From contig OY756139.1 of assembly GCA_963576785.1 (NCBI GenBank), forward strand, positions 4,650,001 to 4,714,000: a stretch of DNA of 64,000 nucleotides. Reading direction: 5' to 3'. The DNA comes from Chlorophyllum brunneum. Taxonomy: Eukaryota > Basidiomycota > Agaricomycetes > Agaricales > Agaricaceae. A program made the translations under genes and the position numbers. Positions 12,638-24,727 of this stretch are shown in pieces; within the stretch, counting starts at the first letter, position 1, and every line of letters starts with the position of its first letter. The notes under the pieces were generated by a model. It saw only the letters and a program-made list of their open reading frames with translations. It was not told the DNA's origin and searched no databases.

Positions 12638-13019
12638 CGTGGCCACAATTCAGTGCAGAACATATACTGGCACTGCACGTGACGGACTAGCATCACATGA
12701 TCAATGTTACTATCGGGTTCGGACATGATCGAATGGATACACAGCCTGGAAAATACACACTGCCTCTCCTCATCACCGCTACTACGATCATAATCAACAA
12801 AAGAATTCAATTATTAGAGAGACAATTAAGAATGAAATTTATCGCAGCCGGTATTTCAACGAAAATGAACAATTGGACTAGCAAACAACCGTATGTAAGG
12901 AAAACGTAGTGTGGAGGCCAGAGCGCAAGCACGTAAATAATATAGTTGTTCTGCTGCGTCCGAGAACCATGATGCTGACGTCGGCCTCGTGCAGGTACCC
13001 CTACTCCTCATTGGTGATA
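12638..13019. other. Intergenic, upstream of FunK1 kinase
   Basis: No gene recognised. This stretch holds the promoter side of the intact kinase gene and the 3' flank of pseudogene C. Short open frames here show no family resemblance. Confidence 0.5.
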
Positions 13020-13650
13020 TTACAGAAGCAACCTGCGCCACAATTTCCCCCCCTCCCCCCTTGGCCAACTAATACAGTGATGCATTATAGTGAGATACGG
13101 GTGCAAAAAAGACAGAGGATACACGTTGAATCGTCCTATTCTCACTCGCTTTCCTTTTATCCATGAAATCTGCATTTTTATTTTCGACAACAAAATTGAG
13201 GATTTGATCCAAGAACAGAACAGCGCACCCTCCAAGAGATCATATGTCGCATGGAGAACCTTGCGTGGAGTATCCAAGGCCATGAAATTGTCCCTATAAT
13301 CTTGTAGGCCGACATAGAGCTTGATGCGGTTATTGCCTTTGGCCTCTCCGGGGAAAGCTGCCCCCACGGCGCTAAGATGAGGCTCGGTTGAATGTGTCGT
13401 GTCGAAGATTTGCTTTTCGCTGGATGGACGCGTAGCCCCGGAATACTGGTCTTTGATTACGAGGCGAGGCACGATATTTCTTGTGGGTTTGTAGAAAAAG
13501 TACATTAGATTGGCGACCCAAAGGATTCCTTGATCGTAAGTAATGAATATAGCGCACTGGACATGCCTTCTGGACATGCCTTTCCGGGGATAGTCGGATT
13601 GGAAACATCACCCTGGTTGCTTGAGCATGTTCTTGCCCCAGCAATTACTA
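13020..13650 (-). pseudogene. FunK1-type kinase pseudogene C, internal deletion
   Basis: On the minus strand an N-lobe similar to pseudogene A (VIKDQYSG, FMALDTPRKV) runs to the end of the segment coding LLEG. A few codons later, near 13205, it jumps directly into sequence matching the C-terminal tail of the intact kinase (ENK..DFMDK region, 13141-13200). The catalytic loop, DFG and C-lobe are missing. The right side of the junction is nearly identical to pseudogene A at 9565-9600, and the left side matches the intact gene at 10450-10505. The amino-terminal third is also absent. CpG content is normal, so this copy was broken by deletion and not by C-to-T decay. Confidence 0.75.
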
Positions 13651-13857
13651 AGATATGGGCAAGAAGTCACAGAAGGATTTCTATGATTGGATTGATATTC
13701 GTACGTGCGCTTCACTCTTTTAAGCTCCGTCCATAGTAATTACTTGGGTATATGGTATTGTAGGATACGAAAACAACACTAAGCCCTTGGCTCGTCTCAA
13801 TCATCTCGCTATCTAACCTGAATCCTGTCCGAAGATTCCAACAACCTACCTCATCCT

Positions 13858-15757
13858 TTACGGCAGCTCTATCGAAGTCGGGAATTGGAACAAATTATTC
13901 GGGTCCACGGCTCCCTTCAGTTGTTGAAGACGCTGATAGTGCTGACCAAAGTACAATTTTTGCCCTAGTGCCAAAGTTAGTCTGCAATGCTCTTGTCCAC
14001 ATGGTGTGACTTACAGTTATTCAGTCTATTGTCGAGGTAGTTCGGGTAGGCACTATCCGGGGGATCAATAAGAGGATACTTAACTGGAGCGTCGGTTACT
14101 CACCTATAATTCCAGCCGGTTGGGTTATTGTTCGTGATACTGTCGACCATCCCTAAAAAGATACAGTTGGCTCCTTTTGTCTCAACGATGTCATGGCCGG
14201 GCTAACTTACCATCGAGGAGCGAGAATCCGGATTTCGGGAACGGATCGCCAGCGTTATCCACATAAGCGTAAAACTGGATCAAGAACAGTGCATTCCTAT
14301 TCCCAAATGACGTGTCGTCTTGGGGCACAGCATTAACCGCCGATCCAGGTCCTCCTAGCTCTTCAACTTCAACAAACCAGTCCTATACATGGAGGTCAGT
14401 TATTATTCCTAAAAGTCGAGTCGTATTTACGTACCGCTTGAGACGAGAAACCCTGATTCGCTAGATACGCCATAAAAGCTTGTTGACTCCCTTGCGTCAT
14501 CGGCTGGCTCTCCGGTGTCATTATCGACTTGACATAGAATGTATCGGATCCGTCGGGGACACCGGTCGTGTTAAGCCTGCCGTTGTTTCCACCGAAGTAC
14601 GCGACGCTGTCGATATAACTTCCAGGCTTTACAGTCTGACTCTGTGGTTTCTGACCAATTTTCTGCAGGAGCGGATTGATGGCGTTGTTAAATTGATTCG
14701 CGGAATTGTACCAGCCACCTTGGAGGGTGATACCGACGCGACCTTTTCTGCTACCTTTGAATAGAACCAATTCCGAACCGAACTCAACTGGAACCTGGCC
14801 GAGCGAGAATTCTTGGTATGCGTTAAGGAGGGAGGAAGCTGCTGCTGCGGTCAAATCCCAATTGTATTCGAACACAGTGGCGGATGAAGGTACGGAATAC
14901 GTTTTGAATGTGATTGAGGTGGTGATTCCAAATGAAGCACCCGCACCCCGCATTCCCTAACAGGTTCTCTCAGTTGAGTATTATCAGAGAATGTGGGTTC
15001 TAATACTCACCCAAAAGAGTTCCGAATTCTGATCCTTCGAAGTCGTAGCGATTGTTCCGTTGGCGAGTACGACTTTCATTGATTCGATTGCATCCAACGA
15101 CATACCCCACGACCTCGACGAGAATGCAAATCCCCCAAAGGCTGAATGCCCACCGATACCAACGTACGGACACGTTCCATGCCCGAAGCCTCGCCCATAG
15201 GAATTGAGCGCCAGAGCAATATCACCGAGTCGATTCCCAGATTCAACGAGGGCGGTATTAGCGTTATTGTCCACTTGAATCCGGGTAAAATGTTTGTTCA
15301 TATCGATAACGACTGCACCATCTTGACCCCCTAGACCATTTGCGGTGTAACTGTGCTAAGGAAAATGTCGGCCAAGGATCCCGGGCGGAGTTAAATTGAT
15401 CACGACTTACCCCTCCACCTCTTGCAGTGACGTGCTTATTGTATTGCACTGCGGTTTGGACAATTGCTGAAACTTGGTCAGGTGTTGTAGGGAACGTAAC
15501 GGCGGTTGGCCGCAAGGTGAACCTCCGATTAACTGTGACCAGTTGAAAGAGTATTTGAGAACAGCGCCAAAGAATGTTTTCCGAGAATACACACATGCAG
15601 CACTTGCTGAATCATAACCTTGATCTCCAGGCGCAACAAGCTCAACACCCTTTGCTCTCAAATCTGAAACCAAATCCTGTGCGTGAACGAACAATCCAGT
15701 GAAGAGGAGGGTGAGGACGGTCAGAAAGTTGAGCTTGAAACTCGAAGTGATATCCAT
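13858..15757 (-). CDS. Secreted FAD-linked oxidase, berberine-bridge/AA7 type
   Basis: Oxidises a sugar or small alcohol using covalently bound FAD, passing electrons to oxygen or another acceptor; substrate unknown. The ATG at 15757 begins a signal peptide with a hydrophobic core and an AHAQ-like end. Two introns (15533-15594 and 15356-15410) are clear and restore the FAD_binding_4 domain: RFTLRPTAV, then RGGGHSYTANG, whose His is the usual 8-alpha FAD attachment site, then GTCPYVGIGGHSAFGG, whose Cys is the second attachment site in bicovalent members. Further exons give GAGASFGI, the substrate domain, and a C-terminal BBE motif (NYLDNRLN, YFGQHYQRLQ, DPNNLFQFP) before TAA at 13858. Length (about 500 residues) and order fit glucooligosaccharide-oxidase-like enzymes. 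Probably secreted and glycosylated. Confidence 0.9.
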
Positions 15758-16519
15758 CTTGGACGGATGGCGACTTTTGGGACGCGATGTATCCCGTTAT
15801 TTAAGCCATTCTGCCCCGGCTTATTACCAACCGCGTCTTCCCCTTTACACCTGGCCTTTTCCATTCTTTGGTCGGCATCTAGGGCGGATCACCGATGGAA
15901 CAGGAGGTCAGGGTAGCCCCGACGCCTTACATTGGTTGGATTATGACGTAATTTACGGGCTCAAAAGGCCTCCGGGCTGGCTGTGAAGGCCGAATAGGAC
16001 TAGGCTGAAACACGGTTGAATATTGAACTTGGGCGCTTGAGCTTCTATGTCAGTGGATGAATGAGTAATCACGTGCTCTCCGAAAAATGCGGAGTTGTCA
16101 GCATCCGGAGAGAGGCTGACTCAAAAAGCCGTCGTCCAGTGCGGGCGCGGACAGCTCCTCCCCTCAGCTCCAGTCCTGGACAAATACACAGATGACAACT
16201 CACGTCTTCACGAAGGCATGAGATCATAAAGGTCTTTGGTCCTTGGTATGAAATCATTTCGCTGGTAGTTGTCGACCTCTGGCGTTAACTCCAACCCCAC
16301 CATACGATAGAACCAAATTGAAGCTTAATCGCAAGCATCAAGGTTCACATGGCGCGCACACATTGACAGATATTCTTGCTCCCTTGGAGACGTGGTCAGG
16401 CAACTTTGATATGATGCTTTATATTAAGGCAACGAACGAAACTACTTGACTACTAAAGTATGGGTATGGCGGAAAGGCGGTGGAAGGCACGAACATCATC
16501 TCGTATCTCTACTTTTGGA
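15758..16519. other. Intergenic, promoter side of the FAD oxidase
   Basis: No gene recognised. It contains the upstream region of the oxidase gene (a TTAAATA stretch about 45 bp before its start on the minus strand) and the 3' flank of the DUF6593-like gene. Confidence 0.5.
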
Positions 16520-17535
16520 CTAGCCTGAGTCGTGAACGGATGGCCCGTCAACGACCGATCCTTTATTTTCCGAACCGTCATTCTCATTCCCGTCCGACTC
16601 CGACGAAGGGGGTGAGTCATCAGAACTAGATTCACAATCGGCCCATCTGTTCTCGTAGTCTGCTCTGGCCTTTGCCAAAGCCTCCTCGTCGGGCTCTTCA
16701 GGCTCATCAGGCTCCGCCGTCGGGGGGCGGAGCCTGTGGTAACGGTCTTGAAGTGTGCGAACGATTATACATGTTGTTAGCATTTCTGTATAGTGCGATT
16801 GAGTAAGGTGAGTTTTGAGAAAATTCAGAGAGGTAACATACCAAGTGTTAGCAGCTCGTGGCCCTCGCAAACAGTCAGAGAACATCCCGAAGAATCATAT
16901 TCCGGTTCTGTTGGTAGCTTGAGGCTCCAGTATGCTATTGTATCTTCGGACAAGTCAATACACTATGATCTATTAGTGTGTTACAAGGTCTCTTGGAAAC
17001 GCTACTTGCATACCTCCCATTGCATTTCGAGGTTTTCAGGTGGGTGGTATCGCCAAACGTATTGATTTCCATCAAGGAAAGAAAAAAAACTTCGTGTCGC
17101 GTACTCAATCCTGCGTTTTGTATCAGTACTTGGTACAAATGAATAATTCACTGAAACCTACGTCTCCGGTGTATATTGTTGAGGATCAACGATCGGGAGG
17201 TATTCTGCAAGGTCAAGCACCAACTCCGATCTCCTTGGGTTCTCGACATGAATTGTCCCTTCACCTATCTCCTCCCCCCATTCCACAAACACAGTCCGAT
17301 TGCCCTTGGGACTACTCTGTATATCACCTTGAATCTTGATACCTTTTGCGCCTTCATTTGACCATGGTGAGACGAAAAAATGGCCGCGACGTTCTAAATC
17401 CCGGAGCACAGTGCGACGTAAACTTCCGTCCATATCTTCTAGGATAATGGGAATCGGATCCATCGTAGGTACTTCATCTGGAGGGAAGGAGGGTAGCGGT
17501 ATACGTGGGGAAGGTGCACCAGAGGGGATGGACAT
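16520..17535 (-). CDS. DUF6593-like protein with acidic tail
   Basis: Protein of unknown function. Start ATG at 17535. Three introns with GT-AG ends can be placed: about 17110-17160, a 51-bp one ending near 16960 with a CTAAT branch site, and about 16795-16855. The joined protein has TVLRDLERRGHFF near the start, FVEWGEE mid-way, TRSFFSFLDGNQYVWRY, CSLTVCEGHELL and then MLTTCIIVRTLQDRYHRL. This order (a beta-rich half, a DG.EY.W motif, then a hydrophobic helix followed by basic residues) matches the DUF6593 family common in Agaricomycetes. The last 60 residues are rich in Glu, Asp, Ser and Pro and look disordered. The family assignment is by pattern only. Confidence 0.65.
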
Positions 17536-20270
17536 AGTGTCTGTCGTTCAATACTAGCTGAGAAAATTCTAGGAAGCTTGTTTGATATCGCCCAATGGGT
17601 CATATATAAATATGATGGAACCAGCACACACATGACAAGACGAACACGTTGATGGCACACAAAGGCCGTGCAAATCACACACACCTGCAAAGTGAAGTTA
17701 AAAGTTGAAATTATTCCGCTTAGAGAACACGATTTAGGAAGACGCGATAACATTGATCAAGTACTTTGTGCGTGAGGTGCAGAAGGAGAAGATCAAATCC
17801 TCGTGGCAAGAGTAGAGGTCATTTAATTGAATACCGGTAGATCGTCAGATCCAATTCCCAGATCCGGGCGGAAGCGTTCGGCGCCCAGTCCGATTGTATA
17901 CCATATCCAATGACCAGTCAAGTACGCCACGTTCTTGACCATAACCCATGACCTCTCATACTGGTCATTAACCAGTGCGAAATTTCGTTTTTACTCTTGG
18001 TGTTGGGGTGCTCATGTCCTTGGAAGGAAGTCGCTAATTCGAACAGCAAAAGGTGGTGAGGATGGACATGAAGATACCTCGAGGGTTTTTCGGCACCAAA
18101 TCGCTGGTTTAGACGCACGTTGATAAACTCAAGGGTTGAAATTGCAATAGTGTCGTCATCTCCCTTGATGCATTGATGGGTCGTCGGAGAAGGTTTTCAT
18201 TTTGGCTCAGTGGCTAGATTTATTTAATTACGGTGAAATACTCATCGATTTTGTTCACCAACATATCGAAGGCCACTTGAGCTTGGGAGGAGAGATAAAG
18301 ATCTACCGGTTATTAACTAATATGGCTATCACAGAAGGGCGTGGTGCACAAGATGGCGTGCAATGCTACTTCTGGTAGATGTGCTTTCTACTACGTAGCA
18401 CCTCGTTTGCGTCGTTCCTCCAGCCTTGGCGCGGGGAGAAAGAAGGGTATGATAACGTGTCGGTCTATTGTTCCATCATCAGTCACGTATCTCCGGGTAC
18501 CCTACGTACCTTTCGTTCTAGCAAGGATAGCCCTTATCGGTGGCGCATTCGGAGTTTCACCAGACTCCTCCGGTTACCGAAATCTCTGGCAGCGCTTGAG
18601 TCTTTTGGGAGAGCAGCAATTGGCGGCCCTTATAATTAAATATTATTGGCGCACCCCATTCAACGGTGAATGGCTCGGGCCCATTCAGTTTTTGGGTCAT
18701 TGTCTACTTTGTGGTAGTTGCGCGTGCCTCCGACGATTCTCGGAAATCTATCCACAATATGTTACGGTTCGTCTCAATACGACCATCCCGCCCAAACTAT
18801 CTATAAGGAAAGGCAACTGGTAAAGTTGACGTAACGAATCTATTCTATGTTGAAGAGAAAGAATGTTCCTCTGACGCCGAAACCGGGAGGCTGGACATAC
18901 ACGAGGAAGTTTTGACATCCGTTACGAATCACACCCGCCACAACTGGCATGGTCCTCCATGCCCTCAGGTCTCGCGAGCATCTTTAATACCCTTCCCGAA
19001 ATCAATAGTTGATTCCATCGCCATGAGAAGTACGCGCATCTACCACATTTATTGTGCAAACATTGTCCGCTACCATGCAATAAACTGAACCTGCACGCCC
19101 ATCAGTGAATGGGATGAGAGGTGAATATCGTCTGCTCTCGCGTGTATCAAACCCTCTAACCCATTCCCGGCCGGCGAACGCATTCCAGAGACCAAAGGAG
19201 AAGCGAAATTTGGGGGTGTGTAGTTTATTTCCTACCACACCCCAACCCGAATGCTTCGTGGATGTCAGCCCACTCTCCTATGGCTGAAGAAATGAAGGAG
19301 CTAAAATCGCTCACCAACCAGAATCAATGTGCTTCCTCCAGCCATCTCATCGGCCCCACGTTGTGGACGTGTTGTCCTCTTGGATCGGTACCGTTTTGGT
19401 TGAGCACCTCGCCTTTCCAACTTTCTGACACTGGCGGTGCTTATCAGCGCCAGAACGAATTCCCCATTACACCCGCTGAGAGTACATCATCTTCCCTCTC
19501 CTTTCTGCCAGCGGCATTCCGGCATCGCTTTCCCTCCGACAGAAAGTCTCGCAATTCGTACCCCCAACACAATACTGACACTTTTTGCCATGAGGGACAA
19601 CGCCGCCCGCGAAGGTTTGGTTCTTAGCTGCCCATCAATCTCTGCTCTCTTGTTCCAGGATACCTCGTAACTCTTCAACAAACAGTACGTTCTCCTTGGT
19701 GAAGAAAGGAATCCGGCTTTAGTTCCTCGGTTCTCTCAGGCTTCCGCATTTCTTTCGATCTTACTTCACATCACAGTGTTACGTTGGCCCTTTATGCCCG
19801 TATACATCCAGCGCTTATCATCCACAGGCACATTCTTACGCAATACCTCACTACGAAACTCACGATCAAAACATACGTAGTAAATGTTCCTTGCCGACTG
19901 GACAACGCTTCAAAATGCTGTGTCCGCTCAAGAACTACCCTTCCTTCCTCATTTAGTAGGCGCTGAACGAAATCGGGTACTCAAAGGTCAAGTGATAGTA
20001 GAATGCCAAGGGTCGAACCTTGTTTTTGACTCACCGGATGTTCTTGGCACCGGCACCTTAACCCTCGGATTTCAGGTTTCAAGAGGCTCAGAATCGCGGG
20101 TGTTCCGGTCTCGACGGTTGTCTACCAAGTCAGTTGTCATGGATTAACCGAACCCACTGCGGTGCTTGATCAGAACACGTTTCCGCAGCCCATCGGCCTT
20201 TGCCCCCGTCTCCCCCTTTCCAGGACAATATAAATTTTGAACAACAACCAGAACGTTGCTACTCACACAA
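17536..20270. other. Gene-poor stretch
   Basis: Open frames of 60-160 codons exist (for example 18341-18823 plus and 19262-19627 plus), but none shows a recognisable family, consistent splicing or a convincing start context. The right end contains a TATAAA box at 20229-20234 belonging to the next gene. Nothing else is supported. Confidence 0.5.
20229..20234 (+). promoter_or_regulatory. TATA box of the NAD(P)-binding protein gene
   Basis: TATAAA lies 37 bp upstream of the ATG at 20271, a plausible core promoter position for a short 5' leader. Confidence 0.5.
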
Positions 20271-21281
20271 ATGTCTACTACCACACCCACCACCACTGCT
20301 ACTCATACTCCCCTGAACATCCTCTCCATAGGAGGATCTCGTAATATTGGCTACTACGCAGCCCTCAAACTCCTCCGTACGTCCATAACCTTTCCCCTCC
20401 CCTGATAACGGCAAACCATCTGATCACCACCCCACTATTTCCCATATACAGAGAAAGGAGCAACAGTAACATTCCTCCTACGCAACCCCTCTATTTTCGA
20501 CAACGACGCTTTAATCCAACCTTTCTTGTCAAATGGGCAAGCACGTATCGTCAAGGGTGATGCACTCGTGAAAGATGACGTTGCTCGTTCATGGGCTGAA
20601 GCATCCAACAACGGTAAACCAGTTGACTATCTGATTTTTACCCTCGGTATGTCACTCCCACTCCCCCAAAAAAAAAAAAACTAATCAAATTCATGAAAAG
20701 GCGGAACACCGAAATTCGATATCCGCAAAGGCACCGTAATCACCCCTCCTAATCTCGTTACAATCTCCATCCTCAACGTCCTCTGTACCATGCCTAACGA
20801 TCCACAACCCAAATTCCTCACCATCTCATCAACAGGTCTAACACCCACATCACATTCTCACCTCCCCACTCTCTTGAAACCTCTATACGGATACCTCCTC
20901 GCTGGTCCACACGCTGATAAAATCGGTGCTGAAAGATTATTACATCACGTCACTCATGGTTGGGAATGGAATTCGACTGCGGATGGAGAACCTTCGTCTG
21001 ACATCTTACCTTCGAACTGGAAAACTACAGATGGCTTACCCATTGAAGGGAGCTTGAAAAGTGTAGTTGTGGTGAGACCGTCATTGCTTACGGATGGTGA
21101 GAGTATAGGGGATAAATATGATGCGAAGGGTGAAAAGAAAAAAGTGCCGTATAGAGTTTCGACGGACAAGGAGCTAGGAGGATATACAGTTTCACGGAAA
21201 GACGTTGCCCATTTCGTGGTGGATGTCATCTTGAACCGGTGGAGCGAGTATGACAACAAGATTGTCAACATCTCTTACTAG
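20271..21281 (+). CDS. NAD(P)-binding Rossmann-fold epimerase/reductase-like protein
   Basis: Predicted soluble dinucleotide-binding protein of the atypical short-chain dehydrogenase / NmrA-like group; substrate unknown. Start ATG at 20271 (MSTTTPTTTATHTP). Introns at 20377-20451 and 20647-20700 join three exons in frame; the second contains a 13-base A run. Near residue 20 the glycine-rich nucleotide loop reads SIGGSRNIGYYAA. A strand-helix pattern follows (VTFLLRN; ARIVKGDAL as the GD motif; YLIFTLGGTPKF), then the central FLTISSTGL strand and a C-terminal VVVVRPSLLTDG segment, ending VNISY. There is no classical YxxxK catalytic pair at the usual spacing, which suits atypical or extended SDR proteins that act as isomerase-like enzymes or sensors. 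Confidence 0.8.
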
Positions 21282-21777
21282 CTTCATCACTGTCTTACGA
21301 TCGCGGATCGTCTTATATTGTCGAGATGACGCATGTACTATCCTAGCATAATTTCAGTAATCAACCCCCTCTCTACAGGGTAAAAGATGGAGACACACAT
21401 CGTAAAGGGTATTTTACAAAGGGGTCTACTAAAAGACAAGAGCAGATACTATTGACGATGTGAGTGGTATGTATTCGAAAGTCAAGGAGCAAAGACACAC
21501 GTTTTAACTTATATTACTAACGGACCAAGAGAGAGGGGGGGTGGATAGACATGAAGGATGATATCAATACGTAGAGAGCGAGACTAATGCCATGCGAAGT
21601 GGTCTCGGGCGCCTGCCGGGTGGGATTGGAGAAAGCACAGGATGAAAACAAGGACAAAAGATACAAGTAGGATAAAAAAGAGGAATGACGTCCCTGAAGA
21701 GTTGCCGAAGCTAAGAGGAAAACGAAGAACTTGATCACAGCGTAATATCCACAACACAATACGATATAATACGCAGA
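21282..21777. other. Convergent intergenic region
   Basis: This is the shared 3' flank of the plus-strand reductase gene and the minus-strand PWWP gene. Short antisense open frames (21517-21781) are hydrophobic but resemble no family. No other gene is seen. Confidence 0.5.
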
Positions 21778-23535
21778 TCATGCTGCGTCTGTCATTGCCA
21801 CGTCCTGAACAACGGTGGTAGGAGTAATAGTGGCCATATTATCAAGTTGTTCGCCAGTCGAAGCTGAAGGATCTACACACCCAAAAAAAAACCAGAAATC
21901 GGTTAGGGCCTATGGCCGGTAGAAGACTTGGTACGCACCATTGACAGGCTTTCCATTCAGACTTATCGCTGCTGTACCTTGTGTTACAGCAGCATCCTCG
22001 TCCTTTATCCCTAGGGCGTCCTGCGAAAGAGGTGCCGTTGAAATTGGCGCGGCCGAAAGCGGGCCTACGGCAGCGCCAATTGACTCCACAGTGGCGTTGG
22101 GAGCATTTGCAGGTTTATTGGCATTGAGTATTTGCTGCCACTTCTTGACAAGTGCGTCTGCTCGATCCTTAAACTTGAATTCAGCGTCTCTTGGCACTTT
22201 CTCGTCAGGGAGAACTGCAATATGACGCATGACTTTCCCAATCTTGGAGAACTGAACACGAGAATCGCGTCAACGAGTGGTAACGAAACTAGGTGCCGAG
22301 CCAAATGCATACTTGGAGATACTCGATTGTAATCTTATCGTAATTTTCGACTGTTGAAAAGAGTGCATCGATAATTGGCATTTCCTAGTGCAAAAAAGGT
22401 GAGAAAGAGGGAGTGAAGAACGTAGAGGAACTTACCTCCTCCTTGGGGTTACCTTTGTGACTAAGGAACGTTTTTTGTAGTTTGTGTCGCCAGTCTCGGA
22501 CCTTCATGGCCTCCGGATCGGTGCTTATCTTGGCTGTCAAGCGAATCACGTTAGTAACGCCTATGGAAGAGGCTAGGAAAGAACATGCATTGAGGCGATG
22601 TTGAAGGAATAACCTCGAACGCCTCGTTTAGACTTGAATAAAGGAGGTTGGGCGACTGACCATCGTCACCATCATCTTCTTTATCGCGTTTGGCCCTCTT
22701 AGCGGGCGGGGGAGATCCCTTCTTACTTGGTCCTATGTCCCCATCGCCGGCGGCCACGTTATCACCATCCTCCTCCTCTGACTCAACCATCGCATTCGAC
22801 TTTCTCCCGTTTTTCTTGCCCTTGCCGACACTTGGGCCCGGTTTTTTCCTTGATTCTACCAGGTCCTTCTTCTTAGGCATCTTCTTAGCCTTGGTAGAGG
22901 CGGAACCGTCTGAATCGCGCTTCCTCTTTTTCGATTTTTGGACTTTGGAGCCCCCATCGTCACCTTCAGCCGAATCGTCATTGTCACTTTCGAGTTCGTC
23001 CACCTCGGCATTAGCCTCTTCTTCCGCAGCTAGACGGCTCTCGGCCTCACGTTCTTCTTCCCATTTCGTTGGATCCAGAGCGATACGATAGCCTTGCAAG
23101 AGGTCGCCTGACTTTTTGTTGGGTTCATTGATGTACGACTGGATTTCACGGGACTTGAGCTTAGAAATGTCTTTCGACACCAGCCAAGCACTGCGAAGAA
23201 AGCATCTACTAGTCAGAACCAGACCAGGAACAACAAAAACACGATGTGCACGCACAAATCCCCTGTTGGGAAAAAGCGGACACAGTAGAACTGTGTTTTC
23301 TTTGTAGTCGGTCGTTCTTTGAGAACTGCGGCAGGTACAGAGTCCGGATCAACAACCTGGACAAGTAAGCAGCGAAACAGATGAAAAGAGGACCAGATGA
23401 GCGATATCCAAGAGCGTATACGCGACCGCCTACCATGCCTGGCCAAGGGGGATAACCACGAACTTTTCCTAGGACGATGTCGCGGGTATCGTAGGTAGCA
23501 GACTCCTTTTCGGATTTTCCAGTCTTTTTGCTCAT
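21778..23535 (-). CDS. PWWP-domain chromatin protein with TFIIS-N/IBD-like domain
   Basis: Predicted nuclear histone-methyl-lysine reader of the HDGF/LEDGF/Pdp3 type. Start ATG at 23535 (MSKKTGKSEKES). Exon 1 carries IVLGKVRGYPPWPGM, the PWWP signature, and the next exons complete the barrel (FYCVRFFPTGDFAWL). A long lysine/acid-rich disordered linker with several KKRKR-like nuclear signals follows (about residues 110-260). Then comes a helical domain (KISTDPEAMKVRDWRHKLQKTF ... KIGKVMRHIAVL ... FKFKDRADALVKKWQ) resembling the TFIIS N-terminal or integrase-binding-domain fold, in which the W-R-H-K-L-Q and LVKKW helices are typical. It ends VAMTDAA at 21778. At least six introns are needed. 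Role: probably tethers partner proteins to H3K36-methylated genes (inference from family). Confidence 0.85.
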
Positions 23536-24727
23536 GGTAGGAGAAGGGACCTGTGGTGTTCAGATGTCGGTCGGAAAGAGAGAAACGGCGTTCACCAAAC
23601 ACACCCTGTCACACCACTCCTGCGTCACTCCAGGTCCCGTGACCTGTCACCTCACGGGGTCCGTGCCCAACATTTTAGATAGTCGCCGATGGCAGCAAAC
23701 AACACACCTCGAATAACCGATCCTCCATAGCGACGAGCAAACCCATCAAGAAAACAGTGTCCTTTTCAATCAACATCATGCGTATCCACCAAGACCGTAT
23801 CAGAACTGACCCACCTGGAAATAACGACCTTTACAATAGCAACAATGTGCCATAAGTGAATACGAGAGTCAAACCCACCGCCCTGAATTCAAATTGTCAG
23901 GACAGGATGAATAGATATACAAGTCCTTGGCATACACTCTGATGAGAGAACGAGAAATGGGGAGGATTCAAAACCCTGCACCGGAGTCTGACTTCGTCGA
24001 ATCGCATTCATTCCTTCACGCGGAAAAAGCGGTAAAGGCACCAACCCCTTTTGACCTAACTGGATGCCCTTGCCCACCCGGTGCTATCCACCACTTGTAA
24101 ATGGCTAACCAAACACGAGATTTTTATCGTTCTGACAGAAAGCCTTCAGTCCCATCCTTGTCTTCCTGTTTCAGTTTAGTGTAGGTCGTGTAGTCCATGA
24201 CTGTGACATAAGTATTCAATCTTCAAGACCTAGAGAAGTCCTTCTACATCACCGATGGAGTCTCATGTAGATAAATCCTCTCATGATGTCCTCGCGGCAC
24301 ACTTTCGCATCAATGACAGAAACCATCCCCCTTAATTGTCTTGTGGGAGCATATCCAACATGAGACTATCATGAGCCGCTGACACAAACTTCTGCCGCAA
24401 AAACCATGCGGTCCCGATCAAGTCCTTATCAGAATGTAGGCCAGCCACTAGCAAGTATGTACATAACTAAATTTCCAAAGCTTCAATTTAATTATCGGAC
24501 AATTCCCTCGCTTACTCTCTGGGTAGCTATCCAAGGGTGGAGTTTTCTTGGCAATCACGAGAACAGACGAAATTTCATTCAACTATTCCCGCTAGGGGTG
24601 GGAACCACATGTTTCCCGAACCTTTTTCTTCCTTCCCAAGACCCTCAGCAGAACCACACCCTGACACGAGCGATACGTATAAGAACCCACCAACGCTTTC
24701 CTTCAAACGCATGTCTGACATGCCATC
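23536..24727. other. Divergent intergenic region
   Basis: Sits between the start of the PWWP gene (minus) and the DUF6533 gene (plus), so it holds both promoters. No TATA box stands out and no other gene is recognised. Confidence 0.5.

Noticed and set aside
18341..18823. 160-codon open frame on the plus strand
   Set aside because: No recognisable motif, overlapping open frames in other phases and an ordinary start context; not enough to call a gene.
19985..20050. GGTTCGACCC box-B-like sequence on the minus strand
   Set aside because: T-stem pairing is poor and no box A or acceptor stem is found upstream.
22690..23091. 133-codon Ser-rich open frame on the plus strand
   Set aside because: It is the antisense of the lysine/acid-rich linker of the PWWP gene; composition explains its openness.
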